Source: Homarus americanus
Taxonomy: Eukaryota > Arthropoda > Malacostraca > Decapoda > Nephropidae
Reading direction: 5' to 3'
DNA length: 64,000 bases
NCBI RefSeq assembly: GCF_018991925.1
Contig: NW_024720711.1
Span: 6,992,365 to 7,056,364 of the forward strand
Shown: piece by piece, positions 44,481 to 54,506 of the stretch
Layout of the letters: each line of letters begins with the position of its first letter
Position numbering within the stretch: the first letter of the stretch is position 1
Notes under the pieces: model-generated
Database searches by the model: none
Told to the model about the DNA's origin: nothing
The model's input: the letters and a program-made list of their open reading frames with translations, nothing else
Translations under genes and position numbers: made by a program

Positions 44481-44695
44481 CTCTCTTAGTCAGTTTATTA
44501 TTCATTGTGACGTGTGTTCATTCAGTCATTCTTATAGATCCGAAACACCTCATTTCCTCGTTCTATTTACATTCAAGGCTTCAATTTCTCCCTATCCAGT
44601 TTCTCTGTTTATTGTTATTTTGATTGTGTCTATTATTAGTGTTAAAAGTTATTATTTATTATTATTATTGTTGTTTTTGTTATTATTTATTATCA

Positions 44696-44757
<62 letters not shown>

Positions 44758-45009
44758 GACGTTTTATTATCAAAGGTCTTGGTCAGTATGGTAACCTAAC
44801 CTAACCACACTCTACCTACACCCTGGTCATCACTAGTGCAGCCTTCACGCCCCCTGCTGTCCTACACTGTCCATTGCCGGTTCGAACGTAATCCGCCAAT
44901 TCCCTGTCATGAACGCTGAGGGATAAGCGTTCCACTTTTGGCTCCGGGTTAATTAAATATTCACATTGATTTCCCTTCCCTAACCTAACCTAACCGAACC
45001 TAATAATGA
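44481..45009. repeat. Unique spacer, (TTA)n and CCTAA traces
   Basis: Ordinary sequence to 44640, TTATTA/TTG triplets then a (TTA)n run at 44697-44757, then CpG-containing unique sequence. Short CCTAACCTAACC words lie at about 44794 and 44980, the reverse strand of TTAGG. Confidence 0.75.
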
Positions 45010-45011
45010 TG

Positions 45012-45046
<35 letters not shown>

Positions 45047-45154
45047 CATAATAATAATAATAATATCTTGGTTTACTACAGTGTTTCAAGGGGTTAATAA
45101 TATTGTTACATTGTTTATAATGTTAAGCTTCAGTGTTGTAGAATTTAGTGTTGA

Positions 45155-45217
<63 letters not shown>

Positions 45218-45219
45218 AT
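45010..45219. repeat. (AAT)n, spacer, (TC)n(AC)n
   Basis: AAT triplets at 45013-45065, about 90 unique bases, then TC at 45158-45204 running into AC. Confidence 0.95.
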
Positions 45220-45497
45220 TCGGCTCAGCAAAAGACGAATAAACAGTACAGAAAATAATAAAAGAAAATAATCATCTTCATACTAACTGAAAACACAATA
45301 AATATTTTTTCTAAATAAACACTTTATTTCACTTTGAATCAGAATAAACAATAAAGAATAAATACACAGTATCTCTTCCCTCCAAAACAATATACATATA
45401 GACACAGAGACAGACAGACATACTGTACACCGGAGGAAACAACTCCTCTCTCAGTGTGTGTGTGGTTGTGTGTGTGTGATGTGTGTGTGTGTGTGTG

Positions 45498-45545
<48 letters not shown>
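45220..45545. repeat. A-rich stretch then (GT)n
   Basis: AATAAACA-rich sequence to about 45400, then interrupted GT from 45454 to 45545. Confidence 0.8.
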
Positions 45546-45549
<4 letters not shown>

Positions 45550-46007
45550 AAGCCCCCTCCCCCCCACCACAGGATATATACATTTTAAGCGCTGTGGACC
45601 GACCCGAGTCTTGATGAGTTACCCTCAAACACAAACACCAACAAATCACTCCTTCAATGTACCAGAAACAAACGTTTCGCTCGCATAATGAATCCACATT
45701 AAGTTTATACCGTCCTACCAAACATTCGTACCCGTGGCCATGTTGTTCCTCCCTCCCTCCTTCACTCCTTCCTTCCTTCCTCCCTCCCTCCCTCCCTGCC
45801 TGTGTATGTATATATATAAACTCAAATCAAACATATACACTGCATATCCACAGCATCTACAGTAGGGAGACAGGAGGAGGAGGGGTGTATAAAGCTCCTG
45901 TCATGTGCTCAGGGCAGGGTTGGTTGGATTTCAAACACAGTCGGCTATAACTCACTGATCTTGCCTGTCAGAAACAAGCGCGCATCGGTGTGTTGAACGG
46001 CCTGTGT

Positions 46008-46009
<2 letters not shown>
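45546..46009. other. Mixed noncoding with CTCC block
   Basis: (CCTT/CTCC)n at about 45750-45798, otherwise ordinary sequence. A 97-residue frame crosses the repeat and is not recognised. Confidence 0.5.
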
Positions 46010-46060
<51 letters not shown>

Positions 46061-46319
46061 GGTGGGTGGGTGGGTGGGTGAGAGAATGTGGGGGAGATAG
46101 GGGTGCTGTTATCTCGTTGGAGTGAGGAGAGAGAGAGAGAAGTGTGATGGGGGTTTAAATTCAGTTTGTCATCTTGGTTTATGTTTCGCTGTTTCCTTCT
46201 TCCATCTTGGTTGGTTTATTTCAGATAGTGTTTTTGTTTTTTTTTATTAAGTGTCTCGAGGTTGAGTGTTTCTGGCCTTGTGTTTACTGGGATTTTGGCC
46301 TGATGTGTCTCGTAATGTT
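46010..46319. repeat. (TC)n, (GGTG)n and unique spacer
   Basis: TC to 46059 with one TTC interruption, five GGTG units, then T-rich ordinary sequence. Confidence 0.85.
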
Positions 46320-48475
46320 GTTGTCTCTCTCAGTGTTGTGTCTTAATTTTATGCCTCAGTGTGTCTCTCAGTGTTGTGTCTCAGTGTTGTGTCTCAGTGT
46401 TGTGTCTCAGTGTTGCCTCTCAGTGTTGTGTCTCAGTGTTGTCTCTTAATGTTATGCCTCAGTGTTGTGTCTCAGTGTTGTGTCTCAGTGTTGTGTCTCT
46501 CAGTGTTGTTGTCTCTCAGTGTTGTGTCTCAGTGTTGTGTCTCAGTGTTGTGTCTCAGTGTTGTCTCTCAGTGTTGTGTCTCAGTGTTGTCTCTTAATGT
46601 TGTCTCAGTGTTGTGTCTCAGTGTTGTCTCTTCTTGATGCACCTCAGTGTTGTGTCTCAGTGTTGTGTCTCAGTGTTGTGTCTCAGTGTTGTCTCTCAGT
46701 GTTGTGTCTCAGTGTTGTCTCTTAATGTTATGCCTCAGTGTTGTGTCTCAGTGTTGTCTCTCAGTGTTGTGTCTCAGTGTTGTCTCTTAATGTTATGTCT
46801 CATTGTTGTCTCTCAGTGTTGTGTCTCAGTGTTGTGTCTCAGTGTTGTCTCTCAGTGTTGTGTCTCAGTGTTGTCTCTTAATGTTATGCCTCAGTGTTGT
46901 GTCTCAGTGTTGTCTCTCAGTGTTGTGTCTCAGTGTTGTCTCTTAATGTTGTCTCATTGTTGTCTCTCAGTGTTGTCTCTCATTGTTACCTCTCAAAAAT
47001 TGTCTCTCATTGTTGCCTCTCAGCGGTGCTTCTCATTGTTGCCTCTCAGTGTTGCCTCTCATTGTTGTCTCAGCGGTGCCTCTCATTGTTGTGTCTCAGT
47101 GTTGTCTCTCAGTGTTGTCTCTCATTGTTACCTCTCAAAATTGTCTCTCATTGTTGCCTCTCAGCGGTGCTTCTCATTGTTGCCTCTCAGTGTTGCCTCT
47201 CATTGTTGTCTCAGCGGTGCCTCTCATTGTTGTGTCTCAGTGTTGTCTCTCAGTGTTGTCTCTCAGCGGTGCCTCTCAGTGTTGTCTCTCAGTGTTGTCT
47301 CTCAGTGTTGTCTCTCAGCGGTGCCTCTCAGTGTTGTCTCTCAGTGTTGTCTCAGCGGTGCCTCTCATTGTTGTGTCTCAGTGTTGTCTCTCAGTGTTGT
47401 CTCTCATTGTTACCTCTCAAAATTGTCTCTCATTGTTGCCTCTCAGCGGTGCTTCTCATTGTTGCCTCTCAGTGTTGCCTCTCATTGTTGTCTCACGGTG
47501 CCTCTCATTGTTGTGTCTCAGTGTTGTCTCTCAGTGTTGTCTCTCAGCGGTGCCTCTCAGTGTTGTCTCTCAGTGTTGTCTCTCAGTGTTGTCTCTCAGC
47601 GTGCCTCTCAGTGTTGTCTCTCAGTGTTGTCTCAGCGGTGCCTCTCATTGTTGTGTCTCAGTTTTGTCTCTCAGTGTTGTCTCTCATTGTTACCTCTCAA
47701 AATTGTCTCTCATTGTTGCCTCTCCAGTGCTTCTCATTGTTGCCTCTCAGTGTTGCCTCTCATTGTTGTCTCAGCGGTGCCTCTCATTGTTGTGTCTCAG
47801 TGTTGTCTCTCAGTGTTGTCTCTCAGCGTTGCCTCTCAGGTGTTGTCTCTCAGTGTTGCTCTCAGTGTTGTCTCTGGTGCCTCTCAGTGTTGTCTCTCAG
47901 TGTTGTCTCAGCGGTGCCTCTCATTGTTGTGTCTCAGTGTTGTCTCTCAGTGTTGTCTCTCAGCGGTGCTTCTCAGTGTTGTCTCTCAGTGTTGTCTCTC
48001 AGTGTTGTCTCTCGGTGTTGTGTCTCAGCTGTGCCTCTCATTGTTGTCTCTCAGTGTTGTCTCTCGGTGTTGTGTCTCAACTGTGCCTCTCAGTGTTGTC
48101 TCTCAGTGTTGTCTCTCAGCGGTGCTTCTCAGTGTTGTCTCTCAGTGTTGTCTCAGTGTTGTCTCTCAGTGTTGTCTCTCGGTGTTGTGTCTCAGCTGTG
48201 CCTCTCAGTGTTGTCTCAGTGTTGTCTCTCAGCGGTGCTTCTCAGTGTGTCTCTCAGTGTTGTCTCTCAGTGTTGTCTCTCAGTGTTGTCTCTCGGTGTT
48301 GTGTCTCAGCTGTGCCTCTCAGTGTTGTCTCTCAGTGTTGTCTCTCAGCGGTGCTTCTCAGTGTTGTCTTTCAGTGTTGTCTCTCAGTGTTGTCTCTCGG
48401 TGTTGTGTCTCAGCTGTGCCTCTCATTGTTGTCTCTCAGTGTTGTCTCAGTGTTGTCTCTCAGCGGTGCTTCTCT
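46320..48475. repeat. 13-bp satellite, ~165 copies
   Basis: The unit is CAGTGTTGTCTCT with the variants CAGTGTTGTGTCT, CATTGTTGCCTCT and CAGCGGTGCCTCT. CATTGTTACCTCTCAAAA marks higher-order copies at 46981, 47123, 47405 and 47685, that is spacings of 142, 282 and 280. Tandem copies contain no plus-strand stop in any frame, so three overlapping frames of 520-625 codons run through the array, all reading a 13-residue Ser/Val/Cys/Leu period. Those frames are not protein genes. Confidence 0.97.
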
Positions 48476-48666
48476 TGTTCCTCCGATTAGAATGTTTACA
48501 GCTTCTTCAATTCAGTTTAATGAGCCGTGTAATCTTTCAGTCTTCTGAGAATACCGGCGTAACACTACCCCCGCTAACACACACACACACACAAGGGAAA
48601 ACACAAAACTGACGTACACTTACACACAATAACACGCAAACAAAACTAACACAAATAATGACATAA

Positions 48667-48732
<66 letters not shown>

Positions 48733-48900
48733 CACACAAAATTACATAAACCTACACACAAACGCCCAGACACATTTTCACACAAAAAACTTGCATACAT
48801 GTACACATACACACAGAAACACGTACACAAAACTAACACACACACACACACAAACACAAAGCTAACACACACACACAAACAAACACAAACACAAAGCTAA
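48476..48900. repeat. Unique spacer, (AC)n and CA-rich decay
   Basis: Ordinary sequence, AC at 48672-48731, then ACACAAACACAAAGCTAAC words. Confidence 0.85.
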
Positions 48901-49654
48901 CACAAACATACGGACAAACATTTAACCCTCAAATATGCCGCGCCACAAAAATAGAAAATGTATTTTTCAGTCGGGTGGAACTGATGTACCGGGCTCGAAT
49001 TTTTAATCTGGTTTGCAACAAGACCCAGTTTACATCAATATTCACATGTCATTAAGCAGGCCCCAGCCTTAGGGAGCCGACCGACAGATTACGAGAACCA
49101 ACTGAACGATCCAATGTGAAATTTTTCCCACTGTTGGCTCTGTCATTTCATCACATTAGCGTTTGTCTGAACGTGAGTCGTGTTGTTCAAGGTGTAATAT
49201 ATCTCGTGGTTTAATACGTACCAAACCTGCCTGAAAACATGCTAGAAATGGTTAGAAACTGACTCCTATATTGGGTTAATTTGTATTTGATCCGATACCG
49301 GTGTGGTGGAGTCGGTTCTTGGGGCGTAGACGATAGCTATGAAACATTCTACTCTCTAGTGAAATTAAATTGGTTGGTGTGGAGAGGGGCGGCGAGCTGA
49401 GAAAAGGCTAATTCAATATATCAGACGCGAAGTGTGCATACATTACTACCAGAGTAAATATCTGGCTTGATTAATTCGCTTTTTATGTTTATTTTTACCA
49501 GAAACTTTGTTAGCATTTTAATATCCGTGTTTGTTCTTATTGGGATTCTTCCTATCGAGGTATTTAAAAGAACGTCAAACCTGGGTTTTTTTTTTTACCT
49601 TCCTTCTCTTACTGTGATATTATACCAATGGTTTTAATCAGCCGTGGTTTTGAT

Positions 49655-49656
<2 letters not shown>
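48901..49656. other. Complex unique stretch
   Basis: About 750 bases nearly free of simple repeats, moderately CpG-containing and AT-rich on the right. No coding frame of note. Confidence 0.4.
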
Positions 49657-49748
<92 letters not shown>

Positions 49749-49883
49749 TGTGTGCCACCATGACTGTATTAGTCAGATGAGCGACACACAGGTTGAATCT
49801 TTTGTTTTGTTTTATCAGCTTAGTTGTCGTGTAGAGTAGGTGTGTGTGTGTTTTTTGTAGGAGTGCATGTGTACAGTTGAGAT

Positions 49884-49940
<57 letters not shown>
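49657..49940. repeat. (GT)n ... (CA)n inverted pair
   Basis: GT at 49657-49740 and CA at 49885-49940, separated by about 145 unique bases; able to form a long stem. Confidence 0.95.
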
Positions 49941-49941
<1 letters not shown>

Positions 49942-50113
49942 ACCGAGCGAGGTGTTTTTTACAGGTTCATAATAACACAAGCAAGTTCTCCCGGGGCACC
50001 ATATTAAATTAGGGCGCCTCCCTCACACTCTCTGGAGGCGCCAAGTTTCGCTAATTTATGAGTCTTCGCTGATTGACAATAGAGTTGGCAAGACGTGTGG
50101 GGGAGAGAAAGAA

Positions 50114-50157
<44 letters not shown>

Positions 50158-50253
50158 GTTCATTGGCAGCTGCTTTTTCTGTCAGTACTAGCGGTGTACA
50201 CGGTTCCAGGGTTTGCTTTATCTATCACACTCTCTCACTCTCCTTTCTTTCTT

Positions 50254-50301
<48 letters not shown>
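49941..50301. repeat. Unique spacer, (GA)n ... (TC)n inverted pair
   Basis: GA at 50117-50154 and TC at 50249-50301 around about 95 unique bases, a second facing dinucleotide pair within 600 bases. Confidence 0.93.
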
Positions 50302-50305
<4 letters not shown>

Positions 50306-50365
50306 GGGTCATGAGTTGATTCCTCAGCTGCCGTTCAGGTATGCAAACCATCGTACGTCCAGGTA

Positions 50366-50830
50366 AAGTTATCGTACTGAAGAGGTGGCGTCGTAGTGTG
50401 TGGGAGAGGGGGAGGGGTCGAACCAACGTACTCAAGGGGTTAAGTCAACACACACACACACAGACACTGAAGGGGATAGACTTTTATTTTCAATTTTTTT
50501 TTGGTGTTCTTCAGTTGTTATTGTGTTCAAGTGGTTTGTTCTGTGTGCTGAAGGAGGATAAGTAATTGTTCTTTAAATTGTGGTATCGTAACGAGGTGTT
50601 GTATGTATGGTACTCGTGGAGGGTTTAAGTTATCGTACTCAAGAGGGTTAAGTTATTGTACTCGTGGGGGGGGGGGGTGTTATGTTGTACTCGTGGGGGT
50701 TAAATTATCGTACTCATAGGGTTAAATTATCGTAATCATAGGGTTAAATTATCGTACTCAATGAGGTCAAAGGTCAAGTTATCGTACTCTTAAGGATATT
50801 GTAGTATTGAAGGAGATAAATTGTATTGTA
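50366..50830. repeat. Diverged copy of the 22-bp satellite
   Basis: Units with GTTAAGTTATCGTACTCA, GGGGTTAAGTCA and TAAATTATCGTACTCATAGG match the word order of the 1-663 array (GTTAAGTCATCGTATTCA). Spacing is irregular and other sequence is inserted at about 50445-50600. Confidence 0.85.
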
Positions 50831-51034
50831 TTGAAAAAAAAATCGTATCTGTTATTCAAGTGACCGTAAAAATATCGTAAGTTTGACCCCGTGACCCAGA
50901 AACTTGACCTCTTGACTTGCAATTCCCCATACAAGTTCGCACAAGGGATAAAACCTCCTTTAGCATTTCAAGAATTAATCTGACTTAGAATTTTCCTCTG
51001 TTGACCTTTGACCCCATTTGACCTCATTTGACCT
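50764..51034. promoter_or_regulatory. Cluster of nuclear-receptor half-sites
   Basis: A perfect DR1 AGGTCAAAGGTCA lies at 50764-50776. On the other strand TGACCTTTGACCC (DR1-like) lies at 51002-51014, with TGACCT at 51019 and 51029, and TGACCC/TGACCC/TGACCT at 50884, 50892 and 50905. DR1 is the known site for RXR/USP- and HNF4-type receptors. Function is inferred; half-sites may come from repeat decay. Confidence 0.35.
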
Positions 51035-51060
51035 AACGCCTTCATTAACCTTCCCCAACG

Positions 51061-51420
51061 CAGGAAAAAATCTAAAAAAAAATAATTAAATAAATAAAAT
51101 TAATAAAATCGTGCAAAATCCAAAAAAATTTATATAAATTAAAAAAATATATAAATTAAAAAAAATACACTTAACAGAAACAGTAAAGGCAAACCGTAAA
51201 CACAAAATAAACACTAACAGTAAACACAAACAGTAAACATATATTAAACAAAAGCAACAAACACAAACAATAAACATAAACTAACAAACACCAGTAAACA
51301 CAAACCCAATGACATATAAGAATCAACTGAAACAACAAACACAAACAATAAACACAAACAGGAAACACAAACACGAAACAAACAGTAAACACAGAGAAAA
51401 CAAACAAGATAACAGCTATT
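51061..51420. repeat. A-rich then ACAAACAGTAAAC repeat
   Basis: AAAATAAATTAAA words to 51170, then AAACACAAACAATAAACA-type units of 12-13 bp. The minus Cys/Leu/Phe-rich frames are artefacts. Confidence 0.85.
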
Positions 51421-51909
51421 GACAAAATATAAAAAAATCAAATTTACTTATTTTTTGTTAATTTCAGAGTAAATAATTTGAGAGAGAGGAACATTGGTGT
51501 ACATATATGAGTGTAAAATAAAGGTGTACATGAGCGTGGGAGGTCTGGTGTACATGAGAGGGGAGGATTGGTGTAAATATTATGAGTATACAGTTTGGTG
51601 TAAATATGCGGAGTGTACAATAAGGTGTACAAATAACATGTGTGGAGAAGCTGGAGTACAAGAGAGCTGTAATGTGTACTTTTTTGTAATTTCTGGTGAG
51701 ATTATTGTTGTAGATGCTGATTGTGATGTTATGTACAAATTTCAGGGTTTGTATTTTTGGGTGTAAAGGAAGGAATAATCTCTCTGGACATTGTATCTTT
51801 TATTTCTTAGTACAGTGAGAGGCGTTGAAGTACAGTGAGGTGTGGAGGGCTGGAGTACACTTGTTATGGTGTGTGTTTGTGTAACCTTCACTCTTATACA
51901 CTTGTAATA
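51421..51909. other. Unique with GGTGTACA-rich part
   Basis: GGTGTACATATGAG, GGTGTAAATATG and GGAGTACA words recur at 51495-51660. The rest is ordinary. Confidence 0.5.
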
Positions 51910-52200
51910 TCACCCCCTCCCTCCTCCTACCCCCTTCACTCCTACCCCCTCCCCTCCCTCCTACCCCCTCCCCTCCCTCCTACCCCCTCCCCTCCCTACC
52001 CCCCTCCCTCTCTCCCTGCCCCCCTCCCTCCCCTCCCTACCCCTCCCTCTCTCCCTACCCCTCCCCTCCCTCCCTACCCCCCTCCCCTCCCCTCCTACCC
52101 TCTCCCTCCTACCCCCCTCCCCTCCCTCCCTACCCCCTCCCTCCCTCCCTACACCCCTCCCTCCCTCCTACCCCTCCCCTCCCACCCTCCCTCACCTCCC
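51910..52200. repeat. CCCTCC minisatellite
   Basis: CCTACCCCCTCCCCTCC units, over 95% pyrimidine on plus. Confidence 0.93.
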
Positions 52201-52245
52201 GTGATGGAAGAATATTTTGTTTGTTGTTAATTGTTAGTTTATTTG

Positions 52246-52440
52246 TACTCTATCAACACGGTTGCTGGTTCGATCCTGAGGCACTCCCTGGTCACTCAGC
52301 TGTCAGTGGTTACCTAACTTTACAGTTGGGGAAGTGAAGGCGGTCTAGTGTAGTACCGACCATGCTGCCTCCATGTGTACTGAAGGTGCTGTATCAACAC
52401 TGTCCCTAACGGGTAGTAATACCTATGGGACTGTGTTTCT
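52246..52440 (+). mobile_element. tRNA-derived SINE copy 4 (best B-box)
   Basis: GCTGGTTCGATCCTGAGGCAC is an excellent Pol III B-box (GGTTCGATCC). Then come CACTCAGCTGTCAGTGG, GTTGGGGAAGTGAAGG, GTAGTACCGACC, ATGCTGCCTCCATGTGTACT, CACTGTCCCTAACGGGTAG and CTATGGGACTG. The A-box half is missing or unrecognisable, so the copy is 5'-truncated. A (GT)n starts 9 bases past the end. Confidence 0.85.
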
Positions 52441-52446
52441 TCTAAC

Positions 52447-52448
<2 letters not shown>

Positions 52449-52486
<38 letters not shown>
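52449..52486. repeat. (GT)n microsatellite
   Basis: About 37 bases of GT directly after the SINE; it may be its tail or the insertion site. Confidence 0.95.
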
Positions 52487-52487
<1 letters not shown>

Positions 52488-52790
52488 CAATGATCATCCT
52501 TGAGTTTGAGAGAAAATAAATCGATCTGGTCGTCTGTCACTTGAGAGTCTTATAGTAAACTGATTTTTCTCTACCGCCAAGAAAGCTGCACTACGACGGC
52601 CTGATAATGTACACTATTGCCCAATACCACTGTATATTATCACCCCCCCCCCCGTACACCACAGTACAGTACTACACTAACACCAGCAACCTTCACTACA
52701 CATTGTAATAATCTGATTCACTTTCTCATAATTATTACTCTCCTTTTTGACAGTCGGAATTAGGCTTTTTCGTCCCCCTGGAGTGAGGAG
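52487..52790. other. Unique spacer
   Basis: Ordinary sequence with a C run near 52645. CACTACACA/ACAGTAC words are present near 52660-52700. Confidence 0.4.
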
Positions 52791-53165
52791 AAGGAGGGTG
52801 AGGGGGGAGGAGTAAGAGGAATAAGAAGAGGGAGAGAAGGAGATTGAAGAAGAGGAGGAGGAGGAAGAGTGAGAGAAAAATAATGAAGTGGAGGAGAAGG
52901 ATGAAAAGTATGAGTGGAGAGGAGGAGGAGGAGAATGCGAGTGAAGGGGAAGAGGAGGAAGAGAATGAGAGGGAAGAGAAGAGAAGAAGGGGGGAGGCAG
53001 AGGAAAAAAACAAGGAGGAAGAATAGAAAGAAAACGGATAAAAACAGGAGAATGAACGAAAGAAAAACGAATAAGAACGGAGTTAAAAGCGGAACGGAGT
53101 AGAAAGAGGAGGAGGAGGAGGAGGAAGAAGAAGAAGAAGAGGAAGGGGAGAATTAAGAAGAGGAG
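52791..53165. repeat. GAGGAA purine tract
   Basis: About 370 bases, nearly all purine on the plus strand. Lys/Glu/Arg frames are artefacts. Confidence 0.88.
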
Positions 53166-53320
53166 GGGGAAGCCGTAGACACACCCGCCCGTACATCACA
53201 ATGTCACATAGGTTCTAAGAGGGTAAAAATCTCATTAGGTTTTCCATCCCCAGTATTGAGATGGTATTGATTACTGGCTGATCTAATTTAGAAATTCATC
53301 GGGAAATGTGCATAAATTAA

Positions 53321-53939
53321 GACATGGAAGGGGTGGAAAAGGGGCGAAAGAGGGGATGGGAGGGGTGGATGGGAGGGGTGGAATGGAGGAGGGAGGGAGG
53401 GTGGAAGGGATGGGAGGTGGAGAGGGGATGGGAGGTGGAAGGGGGATGGGAGGGATGGAATGGAGGATGGGAGGGGTGGAAGGGGATGGGAGGGATGGAA
53501 TGGAGGATGGGAGGGGAGGGGAAGGTTGTTGGGAGGTGCCGGAGGGGCCGGAAGAGGGAGGGAATAGGGGAGAGTGTTGATGGTAGGTAAGGTTGATGGA
53601 AGGGATGAGGGAGAAAGAGGGAGGGAGGGTTGGGGGAAGAGAGAGGAGGAGGGAATGAGGAGAGAGATTTGTGAATGGGATGGGGGAGGGAGGGAGGCTT
53701 AGGGTGAGGGAGGGAGTAATAGAGGACGAGGTGGTGAGTGGAGGGACTGGAGTGAGAGGGAGGAGATAAGCTTCGGGGCGGAGTGAGTGGAGTGGGACGA
53801 AGGGATTGAGTGGAGTGGGACGAAGGGAGTGAGTGGAGTGGGACGAAGGGATTGATTGGAGTGGGACGAAGAGAAAGAAAGGGGAATGAAGTGAGGGGAA
53901 AGAAGTGAGTGAGGTTAGTAGAAGGAGAGTTGAGTGGGG
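53321..53939. repeat. GGGATGGGAGGG minisatellite and GGA-rich tract
   Basis: Units with GGATGGGAGGGGTGGAA to about 53560, then purine-rich sequence, then three or four units with GAGTGGGACGAAGGGA at 53785-53870. A 417-residue minus frame spans all of this and is low complexity. Confidence 0.88.
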
Positions 53940-54240
53940 TGAGAGGAAGGATAAATAAAGAAAGACAGAGAGGGAAACAGACAGAGCGAAAGATAAGAGA
54001 CAGATAGAGCGAAATAGACAGAGAGGCAGACAGACAGCGCGAAAGACACAGATAAAGACAGACAGATAGAGAAACAGATAAAGAAAAACACAACAAGAAT
54101 GACGAGAGATGAAAAATATTGTGAAAGGTAAAATTAGTGGTTGGGAGGGAGAGCATCTTACTGTGATGGATTGAACCTCTTAGCGACTCATTACGCTGAG
54201 GAGGAAACGGGAGCACTGAGGAGACGGAACCAAGGAGGAT
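53940..54240. other. GACAGA-rich part and unique spacer
   Basis: GACAGACAGAGCGAAAGA words at 53965-54085, then about 150 unique bases. Confidence 0.6.
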
Positions 54241-54506
54241 ATAGGTGAGAGAAGGAATGTGGGAATACAGTATGGGTGAGAGAAGGAATGTAGGAATACA
54301 GTATGGGTGAGAGAAGGAATGTGGGAATACAGTATGGGTAAGAGTGGGTGAGAGAAGGAATGTAGGAATACAGTATGGGTGAGAGAAGGAATGTGGGAAT
54401 ACAGTATGGGTGAGAGAAGGAATGTGGGAATACAGTATGGGTGAGAGAAGGAATGTGGGAATACAGTATGGGTGAGAGTAGGAATGTGGGAATACAGTAT
54501 GGGTGA
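54241..54506. repeat. 31-bp tandem repeat, ~8 copies
   Basis: Units with GAGAGAAGGAATGTGGGAAT followed by ACAGTATGGGT. It runs without a break into the next satellite through GTATGGGTGAGAGTAGGCGT. Confidence 0.96.

Noticed and set aside
44880..44900. CCGGTTCGAACGTAATCC as a Pol III B-box
   Set aside because: No A-box upstream and no similarity to the SINE body; likely a coincidental match. The CAGGTTCGACCCC at about 16186 was set aside for the same reason.
46613..48490. A 625-residue open frame, cysteine- and serine-rich, with two overlapping frames of similar length
   Set aside because: It follows from a stop-free 13-bp tandem repeat read in three frames. There is no start context, domain or single preferred frame.
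52258..52290. A tRNA gene, suggested by GGTTCGATCC
   Set aside because: There is no acceptor stem or A-box at the right distance upstream, and the following sequence matches SINE bodies elsewhere in the window.
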